From assembly GCF_900316895.1 (NCBI RefSeq), contig NZ_ONER01000002.1:1-64000 (forward strand): DNA of 64,000 nt, read 5' to 3'. Source of the DNA: an uncultured Methanobrevibacter sp. (GTDB taxonomy: Archaea; Methanobacteriota; Methanobacteria; Methanobacteriales; Methanobacteriaceae). The translations under genes and the position numbers were made by a program. Shown here piece after piece: positions 18,358 through 28,138 of this stretch; position 1 is the first letter of the stretch; every line of letters begins with the position of its first letter. The notes under the pieces are model-generated. The model made no database searches. It was not told the origin of the DNA and worked only from the letters and a program-made list of their open reading frames with translations.

Positions 18358-18393
18358 TTTGAAGTAATATTAATTAATAATGGAGTTGGAATT

Positions 18394-19632
18394 ATGAAAG
18401 TATGTATTATTGGTCAAGGCTACATTGGACTACCAACAGCCGCATTATTCGCTCGTAACCACTGTGAAGTGGTAGGTGTCGACATATCAGAAGAGATGAT
18501 AAAAAATCTGAATAAGGGAATTATCCACATCGAAGAGCCTGGAATATCCGACATCATCAAAAAAGCTGTTGAACTAAAAGTGTATAAAGCAAGCCTAACT
18601 CCACAAAAAGCCGATGCTTTCATAATTACCGTGCCAACACCATACATAGTTGAAAACTACAGCTGCGATTTGAGCTATGTAATAACTGCATGTGAATCAA
18701 TTCTGCCTTACCTTGAAAAAGGAAATACTGTAATCATCGAATCCACAATAGCTCCTATGTCAACAGATGAGACAATAAAGCCTATCTTTGAAAAGGCAGG
18801 ATTTACAATTGGAAAAGACTTGTACCTTGCGCATTGCCCTGAAAGAGTGCTTCCAGGAAGGATCATTGAAGAATTAATACACAATGACCGCATAATTGGT
18901 GGAGTTACACCAGAATGTGCCAAAAAGGCTTGTGAAGTTTACGGGCAGTTTGTTGAAGGAAACTTGATGCTAACAGAAGCAAAAACCGCAGAACTTTCAA
19001 AATGTATGGAAAATACATTCAGGGATGTTAACATTGCTCTTGCAAATGAACTTGCTAAAATTTGCACTGAAATCGGTGTAAATGCACTTGATGTTATTGA
19101 AATGGCAAACAAACATCCAAGAGTCAACCTGCACTCACCAGGTCCGGGTGTTGGAGGACATTGCCTTGCAATAGACCCTTACTTTATTTATGCAAAGGCA
19201 CCTGAGCAGGCAAAAATCATTAAACTGGCACGTGACACCAATAATTCCATGCCTGATTTTGTTGTTGAAAATACTAAAAAAATTATTCAAAAGGGTAAAA
19301 TAGCCATATTGGGCGTTTCCTATAAGGGCAATACCGGAGATGACAGGGAAAGTCCGGCTTATGAAATAATTGCCAAATTAAGCAGCAATTATGAAATAGC
19401 TATACATGACCCTCACATTACCAATCCCGATTTCGTCAGTCTGGATGAGGCGACAAAAGATGCGGATCTGATTTTAGTGCTATGTGACCATGACGAATTC
19501 AAAAACCTGGATTATGATTTGATAACTAAAAATATGACTAATCCGATAATATTTGATACAAAAAATATAATAAAAGAAGTTCCAAACGAAATTAAATTAT
19601 ATAATTACGGGAACTTATACAAATTGAATTAA
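18394..19632 (+). CDS. wecC: UDP-N-acetyl-D-mannosamine dehydrogenase family protein
   Basis: A 412-residue NAD-dependent nucleotide-sugar 6-dehydrogenase, predicted to oxidise UDP-ManNAc (or UDP-GlcNAc) to the uronic acid used in surface glycans. Motifs are GQGYIGLPTAALFA at the N-terminus, HCPERVLPG, the central AELSKCMENTFRDVNIALANE helix and the catalytic GPGVGGHCLAIDPYF with Cys. The C-terminal UDP-binding part has SYKGNTGDDRESP. GGAG precedes the ATG at 18394 by about 8 nt. It overlaps the convergent DUF2264 gene by 4 nt at its end. Confidence 0.93.
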   Translation: MKVCIIGQGYIGLPTAALFARNHCEVVGVDISEEMIKNLNKGIIHIEEPGISDIIKKAVELKVYKASLTPQKADAFIITVPTPYIVENYSCDLSYVITACESILPYLEKGNTVIIESTIAPMSTDETIKPIFEKAGFTIGKDLYLAHCPERVLPGRIIEELIHNDRIIGGVTPECAKKACEVYGQFVEGNLMLTEAKTAELSKCMENTFRDVNIALANELAKICTEIGVNALDVIEMANKHPRVNLHSPGPGVGGHCLAIDPYFIYAKAPEQAKIIKLARDTNNSMPDFVVENTKKIIQKGKIAILGVSYKGNTGDDRESPAYEIIAKLSSNYEIAIHDPHITNPDFVSLDEATKDADLILVLCDHDEFKNLDYDLITKNMTNPIIFDTKNIIKEVPNEIKLYNYGNLYKLN

Positions 19633-20840
19633 AAATTAATTGATTGGTCTGGTTGTATTTGATGGCCATTCCATGCTTTTTGACTACTCCATTCTTCAGA
19701 TGGTGATTCCCAAAATACATCATTGGCTTTTAAACCTAAAGGTAAAAATACTGTACAGCATGCATAAAGACTGCCTGTATCAATGTTATCTTCACAGATT
19801 TCTATTTGTGACGCATTCAATCCACAAATCAACCATCCTTCAGAGTTAAAGTTTTGATTACCTTCAAATTGCCTTTTAATAACCTTTGTAAGTGCACATC
19901 TGACCTGTGCAGGTGAAATGTTTCTTGGTAAAATTTTCAGTAAGGCGGCTTGTGAAAGCAAGTGGAAAATGCCACAGCGATAAGATAAAGCTTTACCTAA
20001 AAGCGGATATGTTCCTTCAGGAGAAATCATTCTTTCAAGTTGAGAGGACAATCTTGAGGATCTCATTAACTGCACATCCAAAAATTCCCCATCCCTAAGA
20101 CTATACTTTCTCATTACGCGCAAGATATCATTGAGCATAGGATGTATAACTAAACTGTTAAAATAACCCACCTCAAAATCTGTGCCGTCAGAGTAAATTG
20201 CATCTCCAATGTAGAATTCATCTCTAAATTTGGATACAGCATAAGTCAATCTCTCCATATCACATTCCCCTGTGAATTCTAAAAGAGCCGCTTCAATCAT
20301 AGAAGTGTATAATAACCAATGATTTTCAAAAGGTGCTATAATCCTTGTATTTTTGAATTCGCGGATTATTCTGGCTTGAACATCCATCGGTAAATTAAGC
20401 CAAATTTGATTTTTAGCTCTGAGTAATCCTTGAGCAAATAAAGCAACATCAACTAAAGATTGTTTAGGTTCTACAACAAAGATATAATCATTGCTATTTG
20501 TACTAACAGCATTTCTAATGGACTGTAAAGTTAAACGAATATATTTCTCACGAACTTTACCTTCTTCAGAAATATCAGGCCCCAATTCCAACCAAGGAGC
20601 GATACCATTAAAAACACGAGCAAAAGCTTCAAGATAAGAAAACTTCTGTCCTTCAGAAGTGTTTGATTCAAAAGGCATTGTTTTTCTAAGTGACCCCTTT
20701 GACAGATTATTAAGGACAGGAAATGCTATTTTTTGTAATGTTGAAACCCAAAAAATCCTATCTTCCCAAACAGGAGCTTCTTCCTCGATTATTTGAGGTT
20801 CTTCTTCTTTTTTGAATCTTTTAAAAAATGAGTTGCTCAT
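19629..20840 (-). CDS. DUF2264-family protein (predicted alpha/alpha-barrel carbohydrate-related)
   Basis: This 403-residue cytosolic protein shows DUF2264 motifs: EAFARVFNGIAPWLELG, a central ENHWLLYTSMIEAALL and the YSDGTDFEVGYFNSLVIHPML stretch. SRLSSQLERMISPEGTYPLLGKALSYR and a C-terminal SLYACCTVFLPLGL also fit. Relatives are mostly bacterial and sit in carbohydrate gene clusters; the helical pattern suggests an (alpha/alpha)6 barrel. Enzymatic activity is unknown. A charged 25-residue N-terminal tail is extra. Its TATA box (ATTTATATATAA at 20861-20872) lies about 21 nt from the ATG, so the mRNA is probably leaderless. Confidence 0.75.
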   Translation of the reverse strand: MSNSFFKRFKKEEEPQIIEEEAPVWEDRIFWVSTLQKIAFPVLNNLSKGSLRKTMPFESNTSEGQKFSYLEAFARVFNGIAPWLELGPDISEEGKVREKYIRLTLQSIRNAVSTNSNDYIFVVEPKQSLVDVALFAQGLLRAKNQIWLNLPMDVQARIIREFKNTRIIAPFENHWLLYTSMIEAALLEFTGECDMERLTYAVSKFRDEFYIGDAIYSDGTDFEVGYFNSLVIHPMLNDILRVMRKYSLRDGEFLDVQLMRSSRLSSQLERMISPEGTYPLLGKALSYRCGIFHLLSQAALLKILPRNISPAQVRCALTKVIKRQFEGNQNFNSEGWLICGLNASQIEICEDNIDTGSLYACCTVFLPLGLKANDVFWESPSEEWSSQKAWNGHQIQPDQSINF

Positions 20841-20881
20841 AATTTATATTCTGTCAAACATTATATATAAATATTAAAAAG

Positions 20882-20894
20882 GGTTTATATATTT
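20882..20894 (+). promoter_or_regulatory. TATA promoter of the leuC operon
   Basis: GTTTATATATTTT lies 42-54 nt upstream of leuC, with AGAGGTTAG as ribosome-binding site closer to the ATG. A divergent TATA box at 20861-20872 serves the DUF2264 gene. Confidence 0.6.
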
Positions 20895-20935
20895 TGATTA
20901 ATATAAATAATTATCATTACTAAGAGGTTAGAAAT

Positions 20936-22180
20936 ATGCCAACAATGTCAGAAAAAATATTAGCTAGGGCTTCAGGAAAAGAGAGTGTAGAAGCTGGAGA
21001 TATTATTATAGCAAATATTGATATAGCAATGACCCATGATTTAACAGGGCCTCTTTCTGTTGAGTCTTTTGAAAAGATTGGTGCTGAAAAGGTATGGGAT
21101 TCCTCAAAAATTGTTATTCCATTTGACCATCAAGTGCCTGCCGATTCAATAGATTCCGCCAATAATCATATTTTAATGAGAGAATTCGTTAAAAAACATG
21201 ATATTAAGCATTTTTATGATGTTAATGCAGGTGTCTGTCATCAAATTTTACCTGAAAAAGGTCATGTGGTGCCCGGAGACGTTATTGTAGGTGCCGATTC
21301 ACATACCTGTACTCATGGTGCATTGGGTGCATTCGCAACAGGTATCGGTTCAACCGATATGGCTATGGTGTTTGCTGAAGGTAATTTATGGTTCAAGGTG
21401 CCTGAAACAAACAGATTCAATATTACCGGTGAGTTAAAGGACAATGTATATGCCAAGGATGTTATTTTACATATTATCGGTGAAATGGGTGCAGACGGAT
21501 CCACATACAAGGCCTGTGAATTTGCAGGAGAGACCATCTCAGACATGACCGTTTCAGACAGAATGGTTCTATGCAATATGGCAATTGAGATGGGTGGAAA
21601 AACAGGTTTGGTGGAACCGGATGAAAAAACTATCAATTACGTTGAAAAACGTTCCGATAAGCCTTACAAAGTGTTCAAGACTGATTTGGACTCATCTTCA
21701 CTTAATATAATTGATGTTGACGTTAATGATTTGGAGCCTCAGATAGCCTGTCCTCACAATGTTGATAACGTAAAGCCAATCAGTGAGGTGGACGTAGAGA
21801 TTGACCAGGTATTTTTAGGTTCATGTACCAACGGCCGAATCAGCGATTTGAGGGATGCCGCAAAGATTTTAAAAGGCAATAAAATAGCTAACGGCACCAG
21901 AATGCTAGTCATACCTGCATCCAAAGAAGTTTACTCAAAAGCGTTGGACGAAGGATTAATTAGAATATTCGTTGATGCAGGAGCTCTTGTATCCGCTCCA
22001 TGCTGTGGCCCGTGTCTTGGAGGTCATACCGGAATTATAGGACCTGATGAAGTGAGCCTTTCCACATCCAACAGAAACTTTAAGGGAAGGCAGGGAAGTC
22101 CTGATGGAAAAGTTTATTTATCCTCTGCTGCTGTTGCTGCGGCTTCAGCAATTGAAGGAAGAATTGTGGCACCGGAGTGA
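20936..22180 (+). CDS. leuC: 3-isopropylmalate dehydratase large subunit (aconitase family)
   Basis: The large subunit binds the [4Fe-4S] cluster and isomerises 2- and 3-isopropylmalate in leucine synthesis. The 414-residue archaeal-type protein has [34 protein letters not shown] and [11 protein letters not shown], the last two supplying cluster cysteines. The paralogue homoaconitase, used for coenzyme B, is hard to exclude from this subunit alone, but the small subunit next to it looks IPM-type. The gene is followed by leuD after 4 nt and leuB. Confidence 0.9.
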   Translation: MPTMSEKILARASGKESVEAGDIIIANIDIAMTHDLTGPLSVESFEKIGAEKVWDSSKIVIPFDHQVPADSIDSANNHILMREFVKKHDIKHFYDVNAGVCHQILPEKGHVVPGDVIVGADSHTCTHGALGAFATGIGSTDMAMVFAEGNLWFKVPETNRFNITGELKDNVYAKDVILHIIGEMGADGSTYKACEFAGETISDMTVSDRMVLCNMAIEMGGKTGLVEPDEKTINYVEKRSDKPYKVFKTDLDSSSLNIIDVDVNDLEPQIACPHNVDNVKPISEVDVEIDQVFLGSCTNGRISDLRDAAKILKGNKIANGTRMLVIPASKEVYSKALDEGLIRIFVDAGALVSAPCCGPCLGGHTGIIGPDEVSLSTSNRNFKGRQGSPDGKVYLSSAAVAAASAIEGRIVAPE

Positions 22181-22184
22181 TTAT

Positions 22185-22664
22185 ATGAAAGGAACAGCTT
22201 GGAAATTTGGAAATGATATAGACACTGACATTATAGTTCCCGGAAGATACTTAATTTATACTGATGAGGAAAGATTATCACAGCATTGTATGGAAGGACT
22301 TGATGCTGACTTCAATAAGAAATGCAAAAAAGGAGACTTTATCGTAGCTGGAACAAATTTCGGATGCGGCTCTTCAAGAGAACATGCCCCAATTGCACTT
22401 AAGGGTGTTGGCGTGTCAGCCGTGATTGCGGAATCATTTGCAAGAATCTTTTATAGAAATGCTACTAATGTAGGGGTTCCTCTTCTTGAAGCTCCCGGAA
22501 TTACAGAACTCGTGGAAAATGGAGATGAAATTGAAGTGGATATGGACGAAGGAACCATTACTACTTCAGATGGTGAAAAGATCACATTTAAAAAATTGCC
22601 TCCATTCATGTTAGAAATTTTAAATCAAGGTGGTTTAATTGAATACCTCAGAAACAAAAGATAA
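22185..22664 (+). CDS. leuD: 3-isopropylmalate dehydratase small subunit
   Basis: This 159-residue swivel-domain subunit has [19 protein letters not shown] and the substrate-binding [14 protein letters not shown]. In characterised archaeal enzymes the loop reads YLRT in homoaconitase and YLVY in isopropylmalate isomerase. Here it is YLIY (about residues 24-27), supporting the leucine-pathway assignment. The ATG at 22185 has GGAGTGAT upstream; the longer frame from 22104 overlaps leuC and is spurious. The 3' end overlaps leuB by 26 nt. Confidence 0.92.
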   Translation: MKGTAWKFGNDIDTDIIVPGRYLIYTDEERLSQHCMEGLDADFNKKCKKGDFIVAGTNFGCGSSREHAPIALKGVGVSAVIAESFARIFYRNATNVGVPLLEAPGITELVENGDEIEVDMDEGTITTSDGEKITFKKLPPFMLEILNQGGLIEYLRNKR

Positions 22665-23646
22665 ATATCAGATTGCAGTCGTTCCAGGTGATGGAATCGG
22701 CAAAGAGGTTATGAAAGCAACATTGGATGTTTTAGATGCATTGGATATTGATTTTGAATATGTCTATGGAGATGCAGGAGACGAATGCCTTGAAAAGACA
22801 GGCACCGCACTGCCAAAAGAGACTTTAGATATCATTAGAGAAGCTGATGCATGCCTATTTGGTGCAGCTGGTGAAACTGCAGCTGACGTTATCGTTAAAA
22901 TACGTCAGGAAATGAAAATGTTCGCTAATTTAAGACCTGTTAAAGCTTATCCTAATACTAACTCATTATTTGACAACATTGACTTTATGATCGTGCGTGA
23001 AAATACTGAAGGAATGTACATTGCCGATGAGGAATCATACACTGATGAAGGGGCAATAGCAAGACGCATTATAACAAGAGAAGCGGAAAGACGCATCATT
23101 GACTATGCATTCAAATATGCAAAGGACAATGGTAAACGTAAAGTAACCGCAGTTCATAAGGCCAATGTGCTGAAAAAAACCGATGGTCTGTTTCGTGAGA
23201 TTTTCTATGAAGTTGCAAAGGATTATCCTGACATTGCAACTGAGGACTTTTACGTGGATGCAACCGCAATGTATCTCATCACACAACCTGAAAGCTTTGA
23301 GGTTATCGTGACAACCAATCTTTTCGGAGACATCCTATCAGATGAAGGAGCAGGCCTTGTTGGAGGACTTGGCTTGATACCATCCGCAAATATTGGAGAG
23401 GATGGAGCATTGTTTGAACCTGTCCACGGTTCAGCGCCTGACATTGCAGGCCAGAACAAAGCCAACCCAATAGCTATGATGCTTTCAGCAATAATGATGC
23501 TTAGATATTTAGGTGAAAATAACGAAGCTGACAGATTCGAGGCTTCAATACTAAAAGTACTGAATGATGCTAATACTTTAACCGGGGATTTGGGCGGTTC
23601 AGCTACAACCGATGAATTGACCGGTGAAGTTATAAATAACTTGTAA
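22639..23646 (+). CDS. leuB: 3-isopropylmalate dehydrogenase / isocitrate-isopropylmalate dehydrogenase family
   Basis: This enzyme oxidatively decarboxylates 3-isopropylmalate with NAD. The 335-residue protein has VVPGDGIGKEV, NLRPVKAYP, the substrate motif VRENTEGMY, VHKANVLKKTDGLF and the metal-binding NLFGDILSDEGAGLVGGLGLIPSANIG. A related paralogue (AksF) serves coenzyme B synthesis; operon position favours LeuB. It appears to start at TTG, with GGTGG five nt upstream inside the end of leuD, so translation is coupled. Confidence 0.9.
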   Translation: MNTSETKDKYQIAVVPGDGIGKEVMKATLDVLDALDIDFEYVYGDAGDECLEKTGTALPKETLDIIREADACLFGAAGETAADVIVKIRQEMKMFANLRPVKAYPNTNSLFDNIDFMIVRENTEGMYIADEESYTDEGAIARRIITREAERRIIDYAFKYAKDNGKRKVTAVHKANVLKKTDGLFREIFYEVAKDYPDIATEDFYVDATAMYLITQPESFEVIVTTNLFGDILSDEGAGLVGGLGLIPSANIGEDGALFEPVHGSAPDIAGQNKANPIAMMLSAIMMLRYLGENNEADRFEASILKVLNDANTLTGDLGGSATTDELTGEVINNL

Positions 23647-23662
23647 AGGAGAAATAATAAAT

Positions 23663-23776
23663 ATGAATTTTAAAAAATTAACCAAAATGCAAATGGCAGC
23701 ACTTTTTATCATATTCATTATGGTAGTAAGTGGGGTAGCAGGATTTTTACTTATCATATTCGGTGGTGCCGGATAA
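23663..23776 (+). CDS. 37-residue single-span membrane protein
   Basis: This short frame encodes a basic N-terminus (MNFKKLTKMQM) followed by one long hydrophobic helix and a GGAG tail. AAAGGAG lies 12 nt before the ATG. The gene fits between leuB (16 nt) and ribH (18 nt) with no other explanation for the gap. I do not recognise a family. Size and composition suggest a small membrane peptide or a subunit-stabilising factor; function is unknown. Confidence 0.7.
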   Translation: MNFKKLTKMQMAALFIIFIMVVSGVAGFLLIIFGGAG

Positions 23777-23794
23777 TTAAAGAGGATTGATAAA

Positions 23795-24211
23795 ATGGCA
23801 AGATATGAAATAGCAGCAGTAGTTGCTGAATTTAACTATGATATTACACAAATGATGTTAGAACTGGCTCAAGCAGAAGCAAAAAACAGAGGCTGTGAAA
23901 TTACTAAAGTGGTTGCAGTTCCAGGCGTATTCGATATGCCTCTTGTAATCAAAAAATTATTGCAGAAAGGGGAATACGATGCAATCATTACCCTCGGTGC
24001 TGTAATTGAAGGTGCAACCGACCATGACCAAATCGTGGCACAACACGCTTCCCGTAAAATTGCTGATTTAGCACTTGAATATGATACTCCAGTGGCTTTA
24101 GGAATTACCGGTCCTGGTATGACCAGAATGGATGCTCACAGACGTGTCAAAAACGCAAAAAGTGCAGTTGAAGCAGCTATCAAAATGTGCGACAGATTAA
24201 AAGAAATCTAG
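23795..24211 (+). CDS. ribH: 6,7-dimethyl-8-ribityllumazine synthase
   Basis: RibH condenses 5-amino-6-ribitylaminouracil with dihydroxybutanone phosphate to form lumazine, the riboflavin precursor. The product also lies on the way to flavins, next to the F420 branch point. The 138-residue short archaeal form has AEFNYDIT, VPGVFDMP and LGAVIEGATDHD, the last carrying the catalytic His. It lies between the small membrane protein gene and marker protein 11 in a plus-strand run. Confidence 0.95.
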   Translation: MARYEIAAVVAEFNYDITQMMLELAQAEAKNRGCEITKVVAVPGVFDMPLVIKKLLQKGEYDAIITLGAVIEGATDHDQIVAQHASRKIADLALEYDTPVALGITGPGMTRMDAHRRVKNAKSAVEAAIKMCDRLKEI

Positions 24212-24218
24212 TGATTAG

Positions 24219-25160
24219 ATGGAAATACTAAAGCCTAACGAATTAAGAGAAAAGTTTAATGACCCATGGATAGCTCCATACGAAAAAGTATTGACTATGG
24301 TAGATGGGGATAAGGTGGAGCTCGTAGAGTACCATCCATGCATTTCAGGATCTCATTGGTTACTGCATCAGTACAGAAACAATTCAGAGCTCATTGATTC
24401 CGCTTACCGTGATGGAAACAAGCATGTTTACAAATGCCATGTCGGTAAGGCTCCACTTGACCTGAAAGCAAGTTTCAATGCTGCAGGAATAGATGAGATT
24501 ATCGTTGATGGCGATGAGGTAAAAGTTACCCATGCAGGCCTTGCCGGAGCAGGAGTCGGAGCCGGAATGTGCAGAGGAATGGGTGAAGGTGTTAAATATG
24601 TTGAGCTTATTCAAGTTGGAGGAGGCTCAAAAGCAGGTAAAGCTACAGTTGTGACACCTAAACTTGAAAAGGTAGTTATCGGTGTTGACGATACAGACAC
24701 CAAAGATGCTGGCGCTACCTGGACAATGGCTCATAATCTAGGAGTTGAACTTGCAGGAATGGGCTTTGAATACTTGGACCACATTATTGTTCAACTGTAT
24801 CCTCATAATCCACACAAAACACAAAACTGTGTTTCAATTGCTCTTACTTTCGCTGTTGAAAGTGATAAAAAGCAGGATTTAATTGATAATGTTATTGAAA
24901 TCCTTAAAAGAGACACATTATCTGATAAAACAGCAATTGCCATCTTGGAAGGTTTAGACATTCCGGAAAAGTTAAGAGAATATTCAATTGCTACAAAATC
25001 CGGAATGATGGACGTTGAAACTGCAGAATCTGTTGCAGAAGAATTGAACATTCCATTGATTGCGGTTACCGGTGAACAAGGTAAAGTCGGCGCTCTTGCA
25101 GCCCTAGGACTTTATGATGATGTTGAAGAAGCGGTAAAAGCTTATGAAAAAGAAATCTAG
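24219..25160 (+). CDS. Methanogenesis marker protein 11
   Basis: This 313-residue protein belongs to the methanogenesis marker 11 family, found essentially only in methanogens. Visible landmarks are HPCISGSHWLLHQYR, a glycine-rich GLAGAGVGAGMCRGMGEGV stretch and VIGVDDTDTKDAGATW, whose DDTD motif recalls the TiaS/DUF1743 nucleotide-binding fold. EQGKVGALAALGL closes the C-terminus. The biochemical role is not established to my knowledge. It follows ribH by 7 nt, and a hairpin terminator overlaps its stop codon. Confidence 0.92.
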   Translation: MEILKPNELREKFNDPWIAPYEKVLTMVDGDKVELVEYHPCISGSHWLLHQYRNNSELIDSAYRDGNKHVYKCHVGKAPLDLKASFNAAGIDEIIVDGDEVKVTHAGLAGAGVGAGMCRGMGEGVKYVELIQVGGGSKAGKATVVTPKLEKVVIGVDDTDTKDAGATWTMAHNLGVELAGMGFEYLDHIIVQLYPHNPHKTQNCVSIALTFAVESDKKQDLIDNVIEILKRDTLSDKTAIAILEGLDIPEKLREYSIATKSGMMDVETAESVAEELNIPLIAVTGEQGKVGALAALGLYDDVEEAVKAYEKEI

Positions 25161-25188
25161 ATTAATTCTAGATTTTAACTTATTTTTT
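25153..25188 (+). terminator. Hairpin terminator overlapping the stop codon of marker protein 11
   Basis: AAATCTAGA and TCTAGATTT form a 9-bp perfect stem with a 5-nt loop (25153-25175), followed by TTAACTTATTTTTTT. The stop TAG at 25158-25160 lies in the left arm. The remaining sequence up to 25408 shows no gene. Confidence 0.65.
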
Positions 25189-25408
25189 TAATACTGAATT
25201 TTAAATATATGTGAAAAACAACCCCGTTGAAAAAATAAACTCGAAAAAATCAAACAGGGTCATTGATCACATAAATATTTTGTCATACGTTTTCTTTTAT
25301 TTGAAAAATCTTTTTTTCAAAAAATTATTACAAATAAAAAGGCATATGTCCCACCCGCCTGCCCTAAAATAATGAAATGTTTTCCATTATCCTAAACTAT
25401 GAACCTGA

Positions 25409-28048
25409 TTACTTGAAAATGCATAATGTTTCATCCTTATTCATATCATGGTATAACTCCGCCTTGTCTTCATCAAAGTCTATAACCTGTATCATGGAAT
25501 ACACTTCCTCACTCAAATTAGGATTGATATCTTTCAGTATATTCGGATAATCATAGACCATGTCTCTGTTGAATTCTAATTTCTTCTCATTTTCAAACAA
25601 TGCACCGTAGTATATTTCCGCTTCCACCAAATCCTGAAACATGTGGCTTCCAAAAGACAATTCCGGCATATAGCCAACTTCACTATATGCTTCCTCCAGA
25701 ATTGCAGAGAAATAACTGATATCAGCAAATACAACTGGAATACCCAATTCAGGAGAAGATGTGCCTATTCTTCCGGGAACTATCAGAATAGCTGTTTTAT
25801 CGTTGTTCTTGCAATAAGCATTAACATCACTGATAACCCTGGATATTGAACTTTTCTGGGCATAAGGATATTCGTAATACTTGTGCGGATCAACATAGCA
25901 AATCGTGTCAATCTTGTTTTTACGTGACATTCCCATGGAGGATTCCTTAATGTGGAAAAAGACGTTTTTGTCTTCAGGCATCTCAATGGCCTCATCATTT
26001 ACTGAAACCTGAAGAGGGCGGCATTGCAATAGATTTATATTGAATGAATTGTCCTCTCCAACATTGACTGTGTATTCAATGTCGACAGGGTAATCGTATG
26101 CTGTTTGTAACGTGCTCAGGATTTCTTTCATCTCGTCGATGAACTCCTTATTCTTTACGATTCCCTCACAGTTTACGAACACTATTTCACGACGTTGTCC
26201 ACGATCCCGAAACATTCTTTCAGCTTCACGGTCATGTTCGACCAAAATTCTTTTTGCATACCTTGGAATTACACCTAAACCATCATCGACAGGTATATCA
26301 TGCAAAGAGATATTCTTTAAATCGATAACATCAAGATAATGCTGTGAATATCTATGCTTTTCCTTTATATCCTTTGTTAGAGTCACTTCAGGCTTATCAA
26401 GATTGATGATTCTTGGATAATCCTTTTTTGTCCTGTCAACAGCTTTTGTACCAAGACCCATTACAAGCCTCAACATTCCCTTGCTGTTGTCCATGTCCGG
26501 AAGCGGAGAATATGGGCTGTATGAAAATCCGACACCTGCAGCTGTCGGGAATAAATAGTCTCCATGATAAGAGCCAGAAACCCTTTGAACCAGAAGAGCC
26601 ATCTGTTCGTCAGTGTCGTCCAAACCGTTTATTTTCCTGTATTCCAAAGCGGAAATGTTCATTGTACTTGAATATACAATCTTTACAGCCTCTTCAAAAG
26701 CGGCTAGACGTTCCTCAAGACTGCCCCTATTTACACAGAACACAGATTCGTATTTGCCCGCAAATGCATTGCCGTATCCGTCTTCAAGGAAACTACTTGA
26801 TCTGACAATTATAGGGTTCTGTCCGAAGTAATCCAATATGCGTATGAATTCCTTTTTAATTCCTTCCGGGAAGCTGCCGTTTTTAAGGGCTTCCTCCAGT
26901 TCCTTACCGTATTTGTAATAACCTTCCTGTGTCCTTTGCTTTACCCTAAGGTCCCACAAGTCGTTTGTAACTATATATGTATAGAATAAATCAGAACCTA
27001 TATAGAACGAATCGTCAGGCTCAAAATTGTTGTATATGTCCGGACGGTCCTTTTCGATTATTTTTCTTGCAAGCAGCATTCCACATGTCTTACCGCCCAC
27101 CAATCCGCTGCCGACACGACGGTCATAAATTGTGATGTAATCCTCAAAAGTGAAGTATTCCTTGATTTTAGAAAGCATCTTTTCATCTTTCGTCATCATC
27201 AGCTCACAGATCTTATCGCATTCCTCGTCAATGTTTTTGCCTTCCTTATACTCCCTTCTAACCTGAATCATATACCTTTCCCAGCTGTCCAGGGTTCGTC
27301 CATCCTGATATTTATCCGAATTGATGGTCTTGTAGTATTTGCTGACTTCCTGGCCATCCTGAAGAACCTTGACGAATCCTGTCTGAGGGTTGAACTTGTG
27401 TCCCAGAAACATGGTCTGGGAATACCTGTTCCACACCTTCAGCGGAGAAACGTAAACCTCTTCGGGGGAATTTGAGTACACATTCAGGAACAACTGTGTA
27501 GTTTCACGAATCTTGGCTATTGCATCATAAGAATGTCTTCCACGAATGATTGGGAAATATGCCACAGTGTCCAGTTGGAACAGGAACGGACAGGTGACCT
27601 TAAAGAAATTGCCCATCATCAAATCTGTTGACCAGACCGCCTGCAGGTCACTCAGGCAGTCAAAAACATAAAATGCGTCAAAGCCTTCCTTTTCGATGAT
27701 TCTGTGAACTTCAAGAGTGAATGTTTCAAACTGGTTATATGGATTTACCTGATATATCTTAATCCCGTCACGTTCTATCATGCAAAACTCAGTGTCAGGA
27801 TTATCCTGTTCAATTTCAAGCAGTTCAAAATCCTTATCAGTCATTTCTATTAATGGAGGATGATTAGCAAATCGAATGTATATCAAGTTCCTGCCATCCT
27901 CCTTTGCCTGTTTCACATATGGATTGACAAAGTAGGAAAATTCATTCAAGTTTGTTACATTCCATACTACATTATCTCCCAATCGGATATTGTCCAAAGC
28001 TTCATCAAGCCCGGGAATTCCGGATTTAATTCTATCGAATGCGGCCAT
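25409..28048 (-). CDS. KaiC-like domain fused to PEP/pyruvate-binding (PPDK-N) ATP-grasp domain
   Basis: This 879-residue protein is of unknown function. Residues 1-230 begin RIKSGIPGLDEALDNIRLGDNV, as in KaiC/RadA-like RecA folds, but the P-loop Lys/Thr is missing (NVVWNVTN), so this domain probably cannot hydrolyse ATP. From about residue 310 the PPDK N-terminal ATP-grasp domain appears: VGSGLVGGKTCGML, IIVRSSSFLEDGYGNAFAGKYESVF and a terminal QCRPL. The swivelling phosphohistidine domain (TGG..H) and the PEP-binding barrel of true PEP synthase are absent, so it is not PEP synthase. GGAG precedes the ATG. It is convergent with marker protein 11. Confidence 0.8.
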   Translation of the reverse strand: MAAFDRIKSGIPGLDEALDNIRLGDNVVWNVTNLNEFSYFVNPYVKQAKEDGRNLIYIRFANHPPLIEMTDKDFELLEIEQDNPDTEFCMIERDGIKIYQVNPYNQFETFTLEVHRIIEKEGFDAFYVFDCLSDLQAVWSTDLMMGNFFKVTCPFLFQLDTVAYFPIIRGRHSYDAIAKIRETTQLFLNVYSNSPEEVYVSPLKVWNRYSQTMFLGHKFNPQTGFVKVLQDGQEVSKYYKTINSDKYQDGRTLDSWERYMIQVRREYKEGKNIDEECDKICELMMTKDEKMLSKIKEYFTFEDYITIYDRRVGSGLVGGKTCGMLLARKIIEKDRPDIYNNFEPDDSFYIGSDLFYTYIVTNDLWDLRVKQRTQEGYYKYGKELEEALKNGSFPEGIKKEFIRILDYFGQNPIIVRSSSFLEDGYGNAFAGKYESVFCVNRGSLEERLAAFEEAVKIVYSSTMNISALEYRKINGLDDTDEQMALLVQRVSGSYHGDYLFPTAAGVGFSYSPYSPLPDMDNSKGMLRLVMGLGTKAVDRTKKDYPRIINLDKPEVTLTKDIKEKHRYSQHYLDVIDLKNISLHDIPVDDGLGVIPRYAKRILVEHDREAERMFRDRGQRREIVFVNCEGIVKNKEFIDEMKEILSTLQTAYDYPVDIEYTVNVGEDNSFNINLLQCRPLQVSVNDEAIEMPEDKNVFFHIKESSMGMSRKNKIDTICYVDPHKYYEYPYAQKSSISRVISDVNAYCKNNDKTAILIVPGRIGTSSPELGIPVVFADISYFSAILEEAYSEVGYMPELSFGSHMFQDLVEAEIYYGALFENEKKLEFNRDMVYDYPNILKDINPNLSEEVYSMIQVIDFDEDKAELYHDMNKDETLCIFK

Positions 28049-28138
28049 AATAATGTCTCCTAATATTTATTTAATTTTTTTAAACCCCAATAATCTTGAA
28101 TTTTATATTTTAACAATAATCACCAATTCCTCATCAAA

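Noticed and set aside
26413..26805. A 130-codon plus-strand frame inside the KaiC/PPDK-N gene
   Set aside because: It opposes the ATP-grasp motifs on the other strand and shows no domain or ribosome-binding site.
25409..28048. Annotation as phosphoenolpyruvate synthase
   Set aside because: The phosphohistidine swivel motif and the PEP-binding barrel are absent; only the N-terminal PPDK domain is present.
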